Positions 47,901-61,251 of a stretch of 64,000 bases of DNA are shown here, piece by piece. The notes under the pieces are model-generated. The model was not told the origin of the DNA. It was given only the letters and a program-made list of their open reading frames with translations, and ran no database searches. Numbering within the stretch: the stretch's first letter is position 1; every line of letters begins with the position of its first letter. The DNA is taken from assembly GCA_946800325.1 (NCBI GenBank), contig OX326959.1, positions 30,232,527-30,296,526 of the forward strand, in the 5' to 3' direction. A program made the position numbers and the translations under genes. The DNA comes from Luzula sylvatica (lineage: Eukaryota > Streptophyta > Magnoliopsida > Poales > Juncaceae).

Positions 47901-50900
47901 GAAATTTGGTGAAAAGTTATGTAGTAAAAGATACGATACAAAAGATCTAAAAACATGTTATTTGAACTCCTCAAAGCGTTAAAATCTTGTTTTGAATCGA
48001 AAAACAAACTTTCTTAGTGTTTGTGAAATTTGGTGAAAAGTTATGTAGTAAAAGATACGATACAAACGATCTAAAAACATGTTATTTGAACTCCTCAAAG
48101 CGTTAAAATCTTGTTTTGAATCGAAAAACAAACTTTCTTAGTGTTTGTGAAATTTGGTGAAAAGTTATGTAGTAAAAGATACGATACAAATGATCTGAAA
48201 ACATGTTATTTGAACTCCTCAAAGCGTTAAAATCTTGTTTTGAATCTAAAAACAAACTTTCGTAGTGTTTGTGAAATTTGGTGAAAAGTTATGTAGTAAA
48301 AGATACGATACAAACGATCTAAAAACATGTTATTTGAACTCCTCAAAGCGTTAAAATCTTGTTTTGAATCGAAAAACAAACTTTCTTAGTGTTTGTGAAA
48401 TTTGGTGAAAAGTTATGTAGTAAAAGATACGATACAAATGATCTAAAAACATGTTATTTGAACTCCTCAAAGGGTTAAAATCTTGTTTTGAATCTAAAAA
48501 CAAACTTTCTTAGTGTTTGTGAAATTTGGTGAAAAGTTATGTAGTAAAAGATACGATACAAATGTTCTAAAAACACGTTATTTGAACTCCTCAAAGGGTT
48601 AAAATCTTGTTTTGATTCGAAAAACAAACTTCCTTAGTGTTTGTGAAATTTGGTGAAAAGTTATGTAGTAAAAGATACGATACAAATGATCTGAAAACAT
48701 GTTATTTGAACTCCTCAAAGCGTTAAAATCTTGTTTTGAATCTAAAAACAAACTTTCTTAGTGTTTGTGAAATTTGGTGAAAAGTTATGTAGTAAAAGAT
48801 ACGATACAAAAGATCTAAAAACATGTTATTCGAACTCCTCAAAGCGTTAAAATATTGTTTTGAATCTAAAAACAAACTTTCTTAGTGTTTGTGAAATTTG
48901 GTGAAAAGTTATGTAGTAAAAGATACGATACAAATGATCTGAAAACATGTTATTTGAACTCCTCAAAGCGTTAAAATCTTGTTTTGAATCTAAAAACAAA
49001 CTTTCTTAGTGTTTGTGAAATTTGGTGAAAAGTTATGTAGTAAAAGATACGATACAAAAGATCTAAAAACATGTTATTTGAACTCCTCAAAGCGTTAAAA
49101 TATTGTTTTGAATCGAAAAATAAACTGCCTTAGTGTTTGTGAAATTTGTTGAAAAGTTATGTAGTAAAGGATACGATACAAATGATCTAAAACACGTTAT
49201 TTGAACTCCTCAAAGTGTTAAAATCTTGTTTTGAACCGAAAAACAAACTTTCATAGTGTTTGTGAAATTTGGTGAAAAGTTATGTAGTAAAAGATACGAT
49301 ACAAACGATCTAAAAACATGTTATTTGAACTCCTCAAAGCGTTAAAATCTTGTTTTGAATCGAAAAACAAACTTTCTTAGTGTTTGTGAAATTTGGTGAA
49401 AAGTTATGTAGTAAAAGATACGATACAAATGATCTAAAAACATGTTATTTGAACTCCTCAAAGGGTTAAAATCTTGTTTTGAATCTAAAAACAAACTTTC
49501 TTAGTGTTTGTGAAATTTGGTGAAAAGTTATGTAGTAAAAGATACGATACAAATGTTCTAAAAACACGTTATTTGAACTCCTCAAAGGGTTAAAATCTTG
49601 TTTTGATTCGAAAAACAAACTTCCTTAGTGTTTGTGAAATTTGTTGAAAAGTTATGTAGTAAAAGATACGATACAAATGATCTAAAACACGTTATTTGAA
49701 CTCCTCAAAGCGTTAAAATCTTGTTTTGATTCGAAAAACAAACTTCCTTAGTGTTTGTGAAATTTGGTGAAAAGTTATGTAGTAAAAGATACGATACAAA
49801 TGATCTAAAAACACGTTATTTGAACTCCTCAAAGCGTCAAAATCTTGTTTTGAATCGAAAAACAAACTTCCTTAGTGTTTGTGAAATTTGGTGAATAGTT
49901 ATGTAGTAAAAGATACGATACAAATGATCTAAAAACACGTTATTTGAACTCCTCAAAGCGTTAAAATCTTGTTTTGAACCGAAAAACAAACTTTCATAGT
50001 GTTTGTGAAATTTGGTGAAAAGTTATGAAGTAAAAGATACGATACAAACGATCTAAAAACATGTTATTTGAACTCCTCAAAGCGTTAAAATCTTGTTTTG
50101 AATCGAAAAACAAACTTTCTTAGTGTTTGTGAAATTTGGTGAAAAGTTATGTAGTAAAAGATACGATACAAATGATCTAAAAACATGTTATTTGAACTCC
50201 TCAAAGGGTTAAAATCTTGTTTTGAATCTAAAAACAAACTTTCTTAGTGTTTGTGAAATTTGGTGAAAAGTTATGTAGTAAAAGATAAGATACAAATGTT
50301 CTAAAAACACGTTATTTGAACTCCTCAAAGGGTTAAAATCTTGTTTTGATTCGAAAAACAAACTTCCTTAGTGTTTGTGAAATTTGGTGAAAAGTTATGT
50401 AGTAAAAGATACGATACAAATGATCTGAAAACATGTTATTTGAACTCCTCAAAGCGTTAAAATCTTGTTTTGAATCTAAAAACAAACTTTCTTAGTGTTT
50501 GTGAAATTTGGTGAAAAGTTATGTAGTAAAAGATACGATACAAAAGATCTAAAAACATGTTATTTGAACTCCTCAAAGCGTTAAAATATTGTTTTGAATC
50601 GAAAAATAAACTGCCTTAGTGTTTGTGAAATTTGTTGAAAAGTTATGTAGTAAAGGATACGATACAAATGATCTAAAACACGTTATTTGAACTCCTCAAA
50701 GTGTTAAAATCTTGTTTTGAACCGAAAAACAAACTTTCATAGTGTTTGTGAAATTTGGTGAAAAGTTATGTAGTAAAAGATACGATACAAACGATCTAAA
50801 AACATGTTATTTGAACTCCTCAAAGCGTTAAAATCTTGTTTTGAATCGAAAAACAAACTTTCTTAGTGTTTGTGAAATTTGGTGAAAAGTTATGTAGTAA

Positions 50901-53900
50901 AAGATACGATACAAATGATCTAAAAACATGTTATTTGAACTCCTCAAAGGGTTAAAATCTTGTTTTGAATCGAAAAACAAACTTTCTTAGTGTTTGTGAA
51001 ATTTGGTGAAAAGTTATGTAGTAAAAGATACGATACAAATGATCTAAAAACACGTTATTTGAACTCCTCAAAGCGTCAAAATCTGGTTTTGAATCGAAAA
51101 ACAAACTTCCTTAGTGTTTGTGAAATTTGGTGAAAAGTTATGTAGTAAAAGATACGATACAAATGATCTAAAAACACGTTATTTGAACTCCTCAAAGCGT
51201 TAAAATCTTGTTTTGAATCGAAAAACAAACTTTCTTAGTGTTTGTGAAATTTGGTGAAAAGTTATGTAGTAAAAGATACGATACAAATGATCTAAAAACA
51301 CGTTATTTGAACTCCTCAAAGCGTTAAAATCTTGTTTTGAATCGAAAAATAAACTTCCTTAGTGTTTGTGAAATTTGGTGAAAAGTTATGTAGTAAAAGA
51401 TACGATACAAATGATCTAAAAACACGTTATTTGAACTCCTCATAGCGTTAAAATCTTGTTTTGAATCGAAAAACAAACTTCCTTAGTGTTTGTGAAATTT
51501 GGTGAAAAGTTATGTAGTAAAAGATACGATACAAATGATCTAAAAACATGTTATTTGAACTCCTCAAAGCGTTAAAATCTTGTTTTGAATCTAAAAACAA
51601 ACTTTCTTAGTGTTTGTGAAATTTGGTGAAAAGTTACGTAGTAAAAGAAATGATACAAACGATCTAAAAACATGTTATTTGAACTCCTCAAAAATCTAAA
51701 ATGTTGTTTTGAATCGAAAAACAAACTTCCTTAGGGTTTGTGAAATTTGGTGAAAAGTTATGTAGTAAAAGATACGATACGAATGATCTAAAAACATGTT
51801 ATTTGAACTCCTCAAAGCGTTAAAATCTTGTTTTGAATCGAAAAACAAACTTCCTTAGTGTTTGTGAAATTTGGTGAAAAGTTATGTAGTAAAAGATACG
51901 ATACGAATGATCTAAAAACACGTTATTTGAACTCCTCAAAGCGTTGAAATCTTGTTTTGAATCGAAAAACAAACTTTCTTAGTGTTTGTGAAATTTGGTG
52001 AAAAGTTATGTAGTAAAAGATACGATACAAATGATCTAAAAACACGTTATTTGAACTCCTCAAAGCGTTAAAATCTTGTTTTGAATCGAAAAACAAACTT
52101 CCTTAGTGTTTGTGAAATTTGGTGAAAAGTTATGTAGTAAAAGATACGATACGAATGATCTAAAAACACGTTATTTGAACTCCTCAAAGCGTTGAAATCT
52201 TGTTTTGAATCGAAAAACAAACTTTCTTAGTGTTTGTGAAATTTGGTGAAAAGTTATGTAGTAAAAGATACGATAAAAACACGTTATTTGAACTCCTCAA
52301 TGCGTTAAAATCATGTTTTGATTCGAAAAACAAAATTTCTTAGTGTTTGTGAAATTTGGTGAAAAGTTATGTAGTAAAAGATACGGTACAAATGATCTAA
52401 AAACTCGTTATTTGAACTCCTCAAAGCGTTAAAATCTTGTTTTGATTCGAAAAACAAACTTCCTTAGTGTTTGTGAAATTTGGTGAAAAGTTATGTAGTA
52501 AAAGATACGATACAAATGATCTAAAAACACGTTATTTGAATTCCTCAAAGCGTCAAAATCTTGTTTTGAATCGAAAAACAAACTTCCTTAGTGTTTGTGA
52601 AATTTGGTGAAAAGTTATGTAGTAAAAGATACGATACAAATGATCTAAAAACACGTTATTTGAACTCCTCAAAGCGTTAAAATCTTGTTTTGAATCGAAA
52701 AACAAACTTTCTTAGTGTTTGTGAAATTTGGTGAAAAGTTATGTAGTAAAAGATACGATACAAATGATCTAAAAACACGTTATTTGAACTCCTCAAAGCG
52801 TTAAAATCTTGTTTTGAATCTAAAAAAAACTTCCTTAGTGTTTGTGAAATTTGTGAAAAGTTATGTAGTAAAAGATACGATACAAATGATCTGAAAACAC
52901 GTTATTTGAACTCCTCAAAGGGTTAAAATCTTGTTTTGAATCGAAAAACAAACTTCCTTAGTGTTTGTGAAATTTGGTGAAAAGTTATGTAGTAAAAGAT
53001 ACGATACGAATGATCTAAAAACATTTTATTTGAACTCCTCAAAGCTTTAAAATGTTGTTTTGAATCTAAAAACAAACTTTCTTAGTGTTTGTGAAATTTG
53101 GTGAAAAGTTGTGTAGTAAAAGATACGATACAAATGATCTAAAAACACGTTATTTGAACTCCTCAAAGCGTTGCAATCTTGTTTTGAATCGAAAAACAAA
53201 CTTCCTTAGTGTTTGTGAAATTTGGTGAAAAGTTAGGCGTTAAAATCTTGTTTTGAATCGAAAAACAAACTTTCTTAGTGTTTGTGAAATTTGGTGAAAA
53301 GTTATGTAGTAAAAGATACGATACAAATGATCTAAAAACACGTTATTTGAACTCCTCAAAGCGTTAAAATCTTGTTTTGAATCGAAAAACAAACTTTCTT
53401 AGTGTTTGTGAAATTTGGTGAAAAGTTATGTAGTAAAAGATACGATACAAATGATCTAAAAACATGTTATTTGAACTCCTCAAAGGGTTAAAATCTTGTT
53501 TTGAATCTAAAAACAAACTTTCTTAGTGTTTGTGAAATTTGTTGAAAAGTTATGTAGTAAAAGATACGATACAAATGATCTACAAACATGTTATTTGAAC
53601 TCCTCAAAGCGATAAAATCTTGTTTTGAATCGAAAAACAAACTGCCTTAGTGTTTGTGAAATTTGGTGAAAAGTTATGTAGTAAAAAATACGATACAAAT
53701 GATCTAAAAACACGTTATTTGAACTCCTCAAAGCGATAAAATCTTATTTTGAATCGAAAAACAAACTTCCTTAGTGTTTGTGAAATTTGGTGAAAAGTTA
53801 TGTAGTAAAAGATACGATACAAATTATCTAAAAACATGTTATTTGAACTCCTCAAAGCGTTAAAATCTTGTTTTGAATCGAAAAACAAACTTTCTTAGTG

Positions 53901-56900
53901 TCTGTGAAATTTGGTGAAAAGTTATGTAGAAAAGATACGATACAAATGATCTAAAAACACGTTATTTGAACTCCTCAAAGCGTTAAAATTTTGTTTTGAA
54001 TCGAAAAACAAACTTTCTTAGTGTTTGTGAAATTTGGTGAAAAGTTATGTAGTAAAAGATACGATACAAATGATCTAAAAACACATTATTTGAACTCCTC
54101 AAAGCGTTAAAATCTTGTTTTGAATCGAAAAATAAACTTCCTTAGTGTTTGTGAAATTTGGTGAAAAGTTATGTAGTAAAAGATACGATACAAATGATCT
54201 AAAAACACGTTATTTGAACTCCTCATAGCGTTAAAATATTGTTTTGAATCGAAAAACAAACTTCCTTAGTGTTTGTGAAATTTGGTGAAAAGTTATGTAG
54301 TAAAAGATACGATACAAATGATCTGAAAACATGTTATTTGAACTCCTCAAAGCGTTAAAATCTTGTTTTGAATCTAAAAACAAACTTTCTTAGTGTTTGT
54401 GAAATTTGGTGAAAAGTTATGTAGTAAAAGATACGATACAAAAGATCTAAAAACATGTTATTTGAACTCCTCAAAGCGTTAAAATATTGTTTTGAATCGA
54501 AAAATAAACTGCCTTAGTGTTTGTGAAATTTGTTGAAAAGTTATGTAGTAAAGGATACGATACAAATGATCTAAAACACGTTATTTGAACTCCTCAAAGT
54601 GTTAAAATCTTGTTTTGAACCGAAAAACAAACTTTCATAGTGTTTGTGAAATTTGGTGAAAAGTTATGTAGTAAAAGATACGATACAAACGATCTAAAAA
54701 CATGTTATTTGAACTCCTCAAAGCGTTAAAATCTTGTTTTGAATCGAAAAACAAACTTTCTTAGTGTTTGTGAAATTTGGTGAAAAGTTATGTAGTAAAA
54801 GATACGATACAAATGATCTGAAAACATGTTATTTGAACTCCTCAAAGCGTTAAAATCTTGTTTTGAATCTAAAAACAAACTTTCTTAGTGTTTGTGAAAT
54901 TTGGTGAAAAGTTATGTAGTAAAAGATACGATACAAAAGATCTAAAAACATGTTATTTGAACTCCTCAAAGCGTTAAAATCTTGTTTTGAATCGAAAAAC
55001 AAACTTTCTTAGTGTTTGTGAAATTTGGTGAAAAGTTATGTAGTAAAAGATACGATACAAACGATCTAAAAACATGTTATTTGAACTCCTCAAAGCGTTA
55101 AAATCTTGTTTTGAATCGAAAAACAAACTTTCTTAGTGTTTGTGAAATTTGGTGAAAAGTTATGTAGTAAAAGATACGATACAAATGATCTGAAAACATG
55201 TTATTTGAACTCCTCAAAGCGTTAAAATCTTGTTTTGAATCTAAAAACAAACTTTCGTAGTGTTTGTGAAATTTGGTGAAAAGTTATGTAGTAAAAGATA
55301 CGATACAAACGATCTAAAAACATGTTATTTGAACTCCTCAAAGCGTTAAAATCTTGTTTTGAATCGAAAAACAAACTTTCTTAGTGTTTGTGAAATTTGG
55401 TGAAAAGTTATGTAGTAAAAGATACGATACAAATGATCTAAAAACATGTTATTTGAACTCCTCAAAGGGTTAAAATCTTGTTTTGAATCTAAAAACAAAC
55501 TTTCTTAGTGTTTGTGAAATTTGGTGAAAAGTTATGTAGTAAAAGATACGATACAAATGTTCTAAAAACACGTTATTTGAACTCCTCAAAGGGTTAAAAT
55601 CTTGTTTTGATTCGAAAAACAAACTTCCTTAGTGTTTGTGAAATTTGGTGAAAAGTTATGTAGTAAAAGATACGATACAAATGATCTGAAAACATGTTAT
55701 TTGAACTCCTCAAAGCGTTAAAATCTTGTTTTGAATCTAAAAACAAACTTTCTTAGTGTTTGTGAAATTTGGTGAAAAGTTATGTAGTAAAAGATACGAT
55801 ACAAAAGATCTAAAAACATGTTATTCGAACTCCTCAAAGCGTTAAAATATTGTTTTGAATCTAAAAACAAACTTTCTTAGTGTTTGTGAAATTTGGTGAA
55901 AAGTTATGTAGTAAAAGATACGATACAAATGATCTGAAAACATGTTATTTGAACTCCTCAAAGCGTTAAAATCTTGTTTTGAATCTAAAAACAAACTTTC
56001 TTAGTGTTTGTGAAATTTGGTGAAAAGTTATGTAGTAAAAGATACGATACAAAAGATCTAAAAACATGTTATTTGAACTCCTCAAAGCGTTAAAATATTG
56101 TTTTGAATCGAAAAATAAACTGCCTTAGTGTTTGTGAAATTTGTTGAAAAGTTATGTAGTAAAGGATACGATACAAATGATCTAAAACACGTTATTTGAA
56201 CTCCTCAAAGTGTTAAAATCTTGTTTTGAACCGAAAAACAAACTTTCATAGTGTTTGTGAAATTTGGTGAAAAGTTATGTAGTAAAAGATACGATACAAA
56301 CGATCTAAAAACATGTTATTTGAACTCCTCAAAGCGTTAAAATCTTGTTTTGAATCGAAAAACAAACTTTCTTAGTGTTTGTGAAATTTGGTGAAAAGTT
56401 ATGTAGTAAAAGATACGATACAAATGATCTAAAAACATGTTATTTGAACTCCTCAAAGGGTTAAAATCTTGTTTTGAATCTAAAAACAAACTTTCTTAGT
56501 GTTTGTGAAATTTGGTGAAAAGTTATGTAGTAAAAGATACGATACAAATGTTCTAAAAACACGTTATTTGAACTCCTCAAAGGGTTAAAATCTTGTTTTG
56601 ATTCGAAAAACAAACTTCCTTAGTGTTTGTGAAATTTGTTGAAAAGTTATGTAGTAAAAGATACGATACAAATGATCTAAAACACGTTATTTGAACTCCT
56701 CAAAGCGTTAAAATCTTGTTTTGATTCGAAAAACAAACTTCCTTAGTGTTTGTGAAATTTGGTGAAAAGTTATGTAGTAAAAGATACGATACAAATGATC
56801 TAAAAACACGTTATTTGAACTCCTCAAAGCGTCAAAATCTTGTTTTGAATCGAAAAACAAACTTCCTTAGTGTTTGTGAAATTTGGTGAATAGTTATGTA

Positions 56901-58810
56901 GTAAAAGATACGATACAAATGATCTAAAAACACGTTATTTGAACTCCTCAAAGCGTTAAAATCTTGTTTTGAACCGAAAAACAAACTTTCATAGTGTTTG
57001 TGAAATTTGGTGAAAAGTTATGAAGTAAAAGATACGATACAAACGATCTAAAAACATGTTATTTGAACTCCTCAAAGCGTTAAAATCTTGTTTTGAATCG
57101 AAAAACAAACTTTCTTAGTGTTTGTGAAATTTGGTGAAAAGTTATGTAGTAAAAGATACGATACAAATGATCTAAAAACATGTTATTTGAACTCCTCAAA
57201 GGGTTAAAATCTTGTTTTGAATCTAAAAACAAACTTTCTTAGTGTTTGTGAAATTTGGTGAAAAGTTATGTAGTAAAAGATAAGATACAAATGTTCTAAA
57301 AACACGTTATTTGAACTCCTCAAAGGGTTAAAATCTTGTTTTGATTCGAAAAACAAACTTCCTTAGTGTTTGTGAAATTTGGTGAAAAGTTATGTAGTAA
57401 AAGATACGATACAAATGATCTGAAAACATGTTATTTGAACTCCTCAAAGCGTTAAAATCTTGTTTTGAATCTAAAAACAAACTTTCTTAGTGTTTGTGAA
57501 ATTTGGTGAAAAGTTATGTAGTAAAAGATACGATACAAAAGATCTAAAAACATGTTATTTGAACTCCTCAAAGCGTTAAAATATTGTTTTGAATCGAAAA
57601 ATAAACTGCCTTAGTGTTTGTGAAATTTGTTGAAAAGTTATGTAGTAAAGGATACGATACAAATGATCTAAAACACGTTATTTGAACTCCTCAAAGTGTT
57701 AAAATCTTGTTTTGAACCGAAAAACAAACTTTCATAGTGTTTGTGAAATTTGGTGAAAAGTTATGTAGTAAAAGATACGATACAAACGATCTAAAAACAT
57801 GTTATTTGAACTCCTCAAAGCGTTAAAATCTTGTTTTGAATCGAAAAACAAACTTTCTTAGTGTTTGTGAAATTTGGTGAAAAGTTATGTAGTAAAAGAT
57901 ACGATACAAATGATCTAAAAACATGTTATTTGAACTCCTCAAAGGGTTAAAATCTTGTTTTGAATCGAAAAACAAACTTTCTTAGTGTTTGTGAAATTTG
58001 GTGAAAAGTTATGTAGTAAAAGATACGATACAAATGATCTAAAAACACGTTATTTGAACTCCTCAAAGCGTCAAAATCTGGTTTTGAATCGAAAAACAAA
58101 CTTCCTTAGTGTTTGTGAAATTTGGTGAAAAGTTATGTAGTAAAAGATACGATACAAATGATCTAAAAACACGTTATTTGAACTCCTCAAAGCGTTAAAA
58201 TCTTGTTTTGAATCGAAAAACAAACTTTCTTAGTGTTTGTGAAATTTGGTGAAAAGTTATGTAGTAAAAGATACGATACAAATGATCTAAAAACACGTTA
58301 TTTGAACTCCTCAAAGCGTTAAAATCTTGTTTTGAATCGAAAAATAAACTTCCTTAGTGTTTGTGAAATTTGGTGAAAAGTTATGTAGTAAAAGATACGA
58401 TACAAATGATCTAAAAACACGTTATTTGAACTCCTCATAGCGTTAAAATCTTGTTTTGAATCGAAAAACAAACTTCCTTAGTGTTTGTGAAATTTGGTGA
58501 AAAGTTATGTAGTAAAAGATACGATACAAATGATCTAAAAACATGTTATTTGAACTCCTCAAAGCGTTAAAATCTTGTTTTGAATCTAAAAACAAACTTT
58601 CTTAGTGTTTGTGAAATTTGGTGAAAAGTTACGTAGTAAAAGAAATGATACAAACGATCTAAAAACATGTTATTTGAACTCCTCAAAAATCTAAAATGTT
58701 GTTTTGAATCGAAAAACAAACTTCCTTAGGGTTTGTGAAATTTGGTGAAAAGTTATGTAGTAAAAGATACGATACGAATGATCTAAAAACATGTTATTTG
58801 AACTCCTCAA
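44990..58810 (-). repeat. Two copies of a ~6.8-kb satellite block, offset 6,995 bp
   Basis: About 44990-51815 and 51985-58810. Rare marks recur with the same offset: the deletion GTTAGGCGTT at 46238/53233, the short monomer GATAAAAACACG at 45277/52272, AAGATAAGATAC at 50283/57278, and the CTGGTTTTG variant. I found no difference at the places I compared. Each block has inner repeats of ~1.5-1.6 kb marked by TAAACTGCC. Confidence 0.85.
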
Positions 58811-59993
58811 AGGATTAAAATCTTGTTTTGAATCTAAAAACAAACTTTCTTAGTGTTTGTGAAATTTGGTGAAAAGTTATGTAGTAAAAGATACGATACA
58901 AATGATCTAAAAACACGTTATTTCAACTCCTCAAAGCGTTGAAATCTTGTTTTGAATCGAAAAACAAACTTCCTTAGTGTTTGTGAAATTTGGTGAAAAG
59001 TTATGTAGTAAAAGATACGATACAAATGTTCTAAAAACACGTTATTTGAACTCCTCAAAGGGTTAAAATCTTGTTTTGATTCGAAAAACAAACTTCCTTA
59101 GTGTTTGTGAAATTTGTTGAAAAGTTATGTAGTAAAAGATACGATACAAATGATCTAAAACACGTTATTTGAACTCCTCAAAGCGTTAAAATCTTGTTTT
59201 GATTCGAAAAACAAACTTCCTTAGTGTTTGTGAAATTTGGTGAAAAGTTATGTAGTAAAAGATACGATACAAATGATCTAAAAACACGTTATTTGAACTC
59301 CTCAAAGCGTCAAAATCTTGTTTTGAATCGAAAAACAAACTTCCTTAGTGTTTGTGAAATTTGGTGAAAAGTTATGTAGTAAAAGATACGATACAAATGA
59401 TCTAAAAACACGTTATTTGAACTCCTCAAAGCGTTAAAATCTTGTTTTGAATCGAAAAATAAACTGTCATAGTGTTTATGAAATTTGGTGAAAAGTTATG
59501 TAGTAAAAGATACGATACAAACGATCTAAAAACACGTTATTTGAAATCCTGAAAGCGTTAAAATCTTGTTTTGAATCGAAAAACAAACTTCCTTAGTGTT
59601 TGTGAAATTTGGTGAAAAGTTATGTAGTAAAAGATACGATACAAATGATCTAAAAACACGTTATTTGAATTCCTCAAAGCGTTAAAATGTTGTTTTGAAT
59701 CGAAAAACAAACTTCCTTACTGTTTGTGAAATTTGGTGAAAAGTTATGTAGTAAAAGATACGATACAAATTATCTAAAATATGTTATTTGAACTCCTCAA
59801 AGCGTTAAAATCTTGTTTTGAATCGAAAAACAAACTTTCTTAGTGTTTGTGAAATTTGGTGAAAAGTTATGTAGTAAAAGATACGATACAAATGATCTAA
59901 AAACACGTTATTTGAACTCCTCAAAGCGTTAAAATCTTGTTTTGAATCGAAAAACAAACTTTCTTAGTGTTTGTGAAATTTGGTGAAAAGTTA

Positions 59994-59998
59994 TGTAG
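59994..59998. repeat. Target site duplication TGTAG (left)
   Basis: Matches 61252-61256. Joining the flanks restores TTATGTAGTAAAAG of the satellite. Confidence 0.9.
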
Positions 59999-61251
59999 TG
60001 ATAAGAGGAAAATAAAGCACCTTTTTGATATCTAATTTGGGGATTTTAGCCCTTTTGAATCACAACTTTATATATATAATTGTTCATATTTGAGATAGCA
60101 AGAATATTTCTTCACTAAGTGTGTTTTATTGATAATTTCAGGTTTTTGGGCGAAAGTTTTTGGCATTCCAACAGTGTAGTTGTCTTCCTCTCCTCGCGCC
60201 GATAAAATCGATATATTATACTGTCCATTTCGGTACACGTATGAAGAAGGAGGCAATAAATCTACCACACAAAAGTCTACACCAAATTCTATACGAAAAC
60301 CACTCACACTTTAACCACCATTCAGCCCACCTACCTCACCTACAATTACCAAACTACCCTCAATCCTCTCAACAATCTCTAGACCAATGGGAAGGCTCCT
60401 AATGCACTATAAATAGACCCCAAAGGCCCTTGGGCAGGATTTGCTTCTCCCCCCCTCTCCCCCGCTCTTCGGAGCACTTTCTCTCTCTCTTTCCAAGCAC
60501 TCTCAAGAACTCTTAAAGAACCACTCAAGTCCATCAATTCGGGAATTTCCTCTTTCACCGGATTCAAGCTTTCTTCTTTCGGTGAAAAGATTTAGCAAGT
60601 CGTTAAAGAGACACTCCTCAATCGGACCCGAAGCTTTCTTCAACCGGGAAGGACGTTTCTTCAAGACGAGAAAACAGCTCAATCATCTAGCTTCCTAGCG
60701 ATTCGAGCATCAATCGTCCACGATCACAAGGAAGGAGTACCTCTAATCACGTTGAAGCTTCCTTCTCGTTTTAGGTGTAATCTTTTCTTTTCTCGAATTT
60801 GATGTGTGTAAATATAACTTGTTTGATTCTAAAATTCTTGTTCTTGATCTTTTCTTGATCTTTTCTTTTCTTGATCTTTTTCTCTTTATTTTTCATTTCC
60901 TGTATATGCTAGATCTGTTAAAATTTTCATTACGTAGATCTTGATTTCTAGTTTCGGGAACATTTTGAATCGTTGAATTTCATGAAATATTCGAATTGAT
61001 ATGAGTCTTTGAAATCTGTCACTTAAACTGAAAACCTGCTGTTTCTGTTTTTCAGAGACCTAATTGTAATTCGTTAATAACTTTTTATTCCGTTGTCCAA
61101 ATTGTTTGAAATTTTAGGATCAATTTGATAATATTCAGAACTCACTGTAGACAAATTTTCATTAATTTTGGAAACTTCGAAATAATTATTTTGATTCATT
61201 CTTCGACGCATATACTCCTCGTGGAACGAACTTCTATATTTCCACTATACA
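59999..61251 (+). mobile_element. Solo LTR related to the Athila-like element
   Basis: 1,253 bp, TGATAAGAGG...CTATACA, with target duplication TGTAG inside the reverse satellite array. It shares blocks with the 16.7-kb LTR: GGGATTTTAGCCCTT, CATATTTGAGATA, TTCACTAAGTGTGTTTTA, ACGAAAACCACTCA, a CCAAT box and TATAAATA, and GTGGAACGAACTT near the end. It is diverged from that family, shorter at its 3' end, and lacks the palindrome cluster. No internal region remains, so it arose by recombination between LTRs. Confidence 0.9.
60384..60415 (+). promoter_or_regulatory. CCAAT and TATA boxes of the solo LTR
   Basis: CCAAT at 60384-60388 and TATAAATA at 60408-60415, same order and near-equal spacing as in the intact element. 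Confidence 0.75.

Larger units (their letters stand above)
36417..59998 (-). repeat. 124-bp tandem satellite, reverse orientation
   Basis: About 190 monomers of the same 124-bp satellite as at 13.3-28 kb, reverse-complemented (landmark CTTTCTTAGTGTTTGTGAAATTTGG). Variant sites recur: ACACGTT/ACATGTT, AATCGAAAA/AATCTAAAA, AAAGCGTT/AAAGGGTT/AAAGTGTT and CTTTCTT/CTTCCTT. A few monomers are truncated, for example at 45275-45285 and 46238. No genes; the open frame at 38131-38406 is a satellite artefact. Confidence 0.97.
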
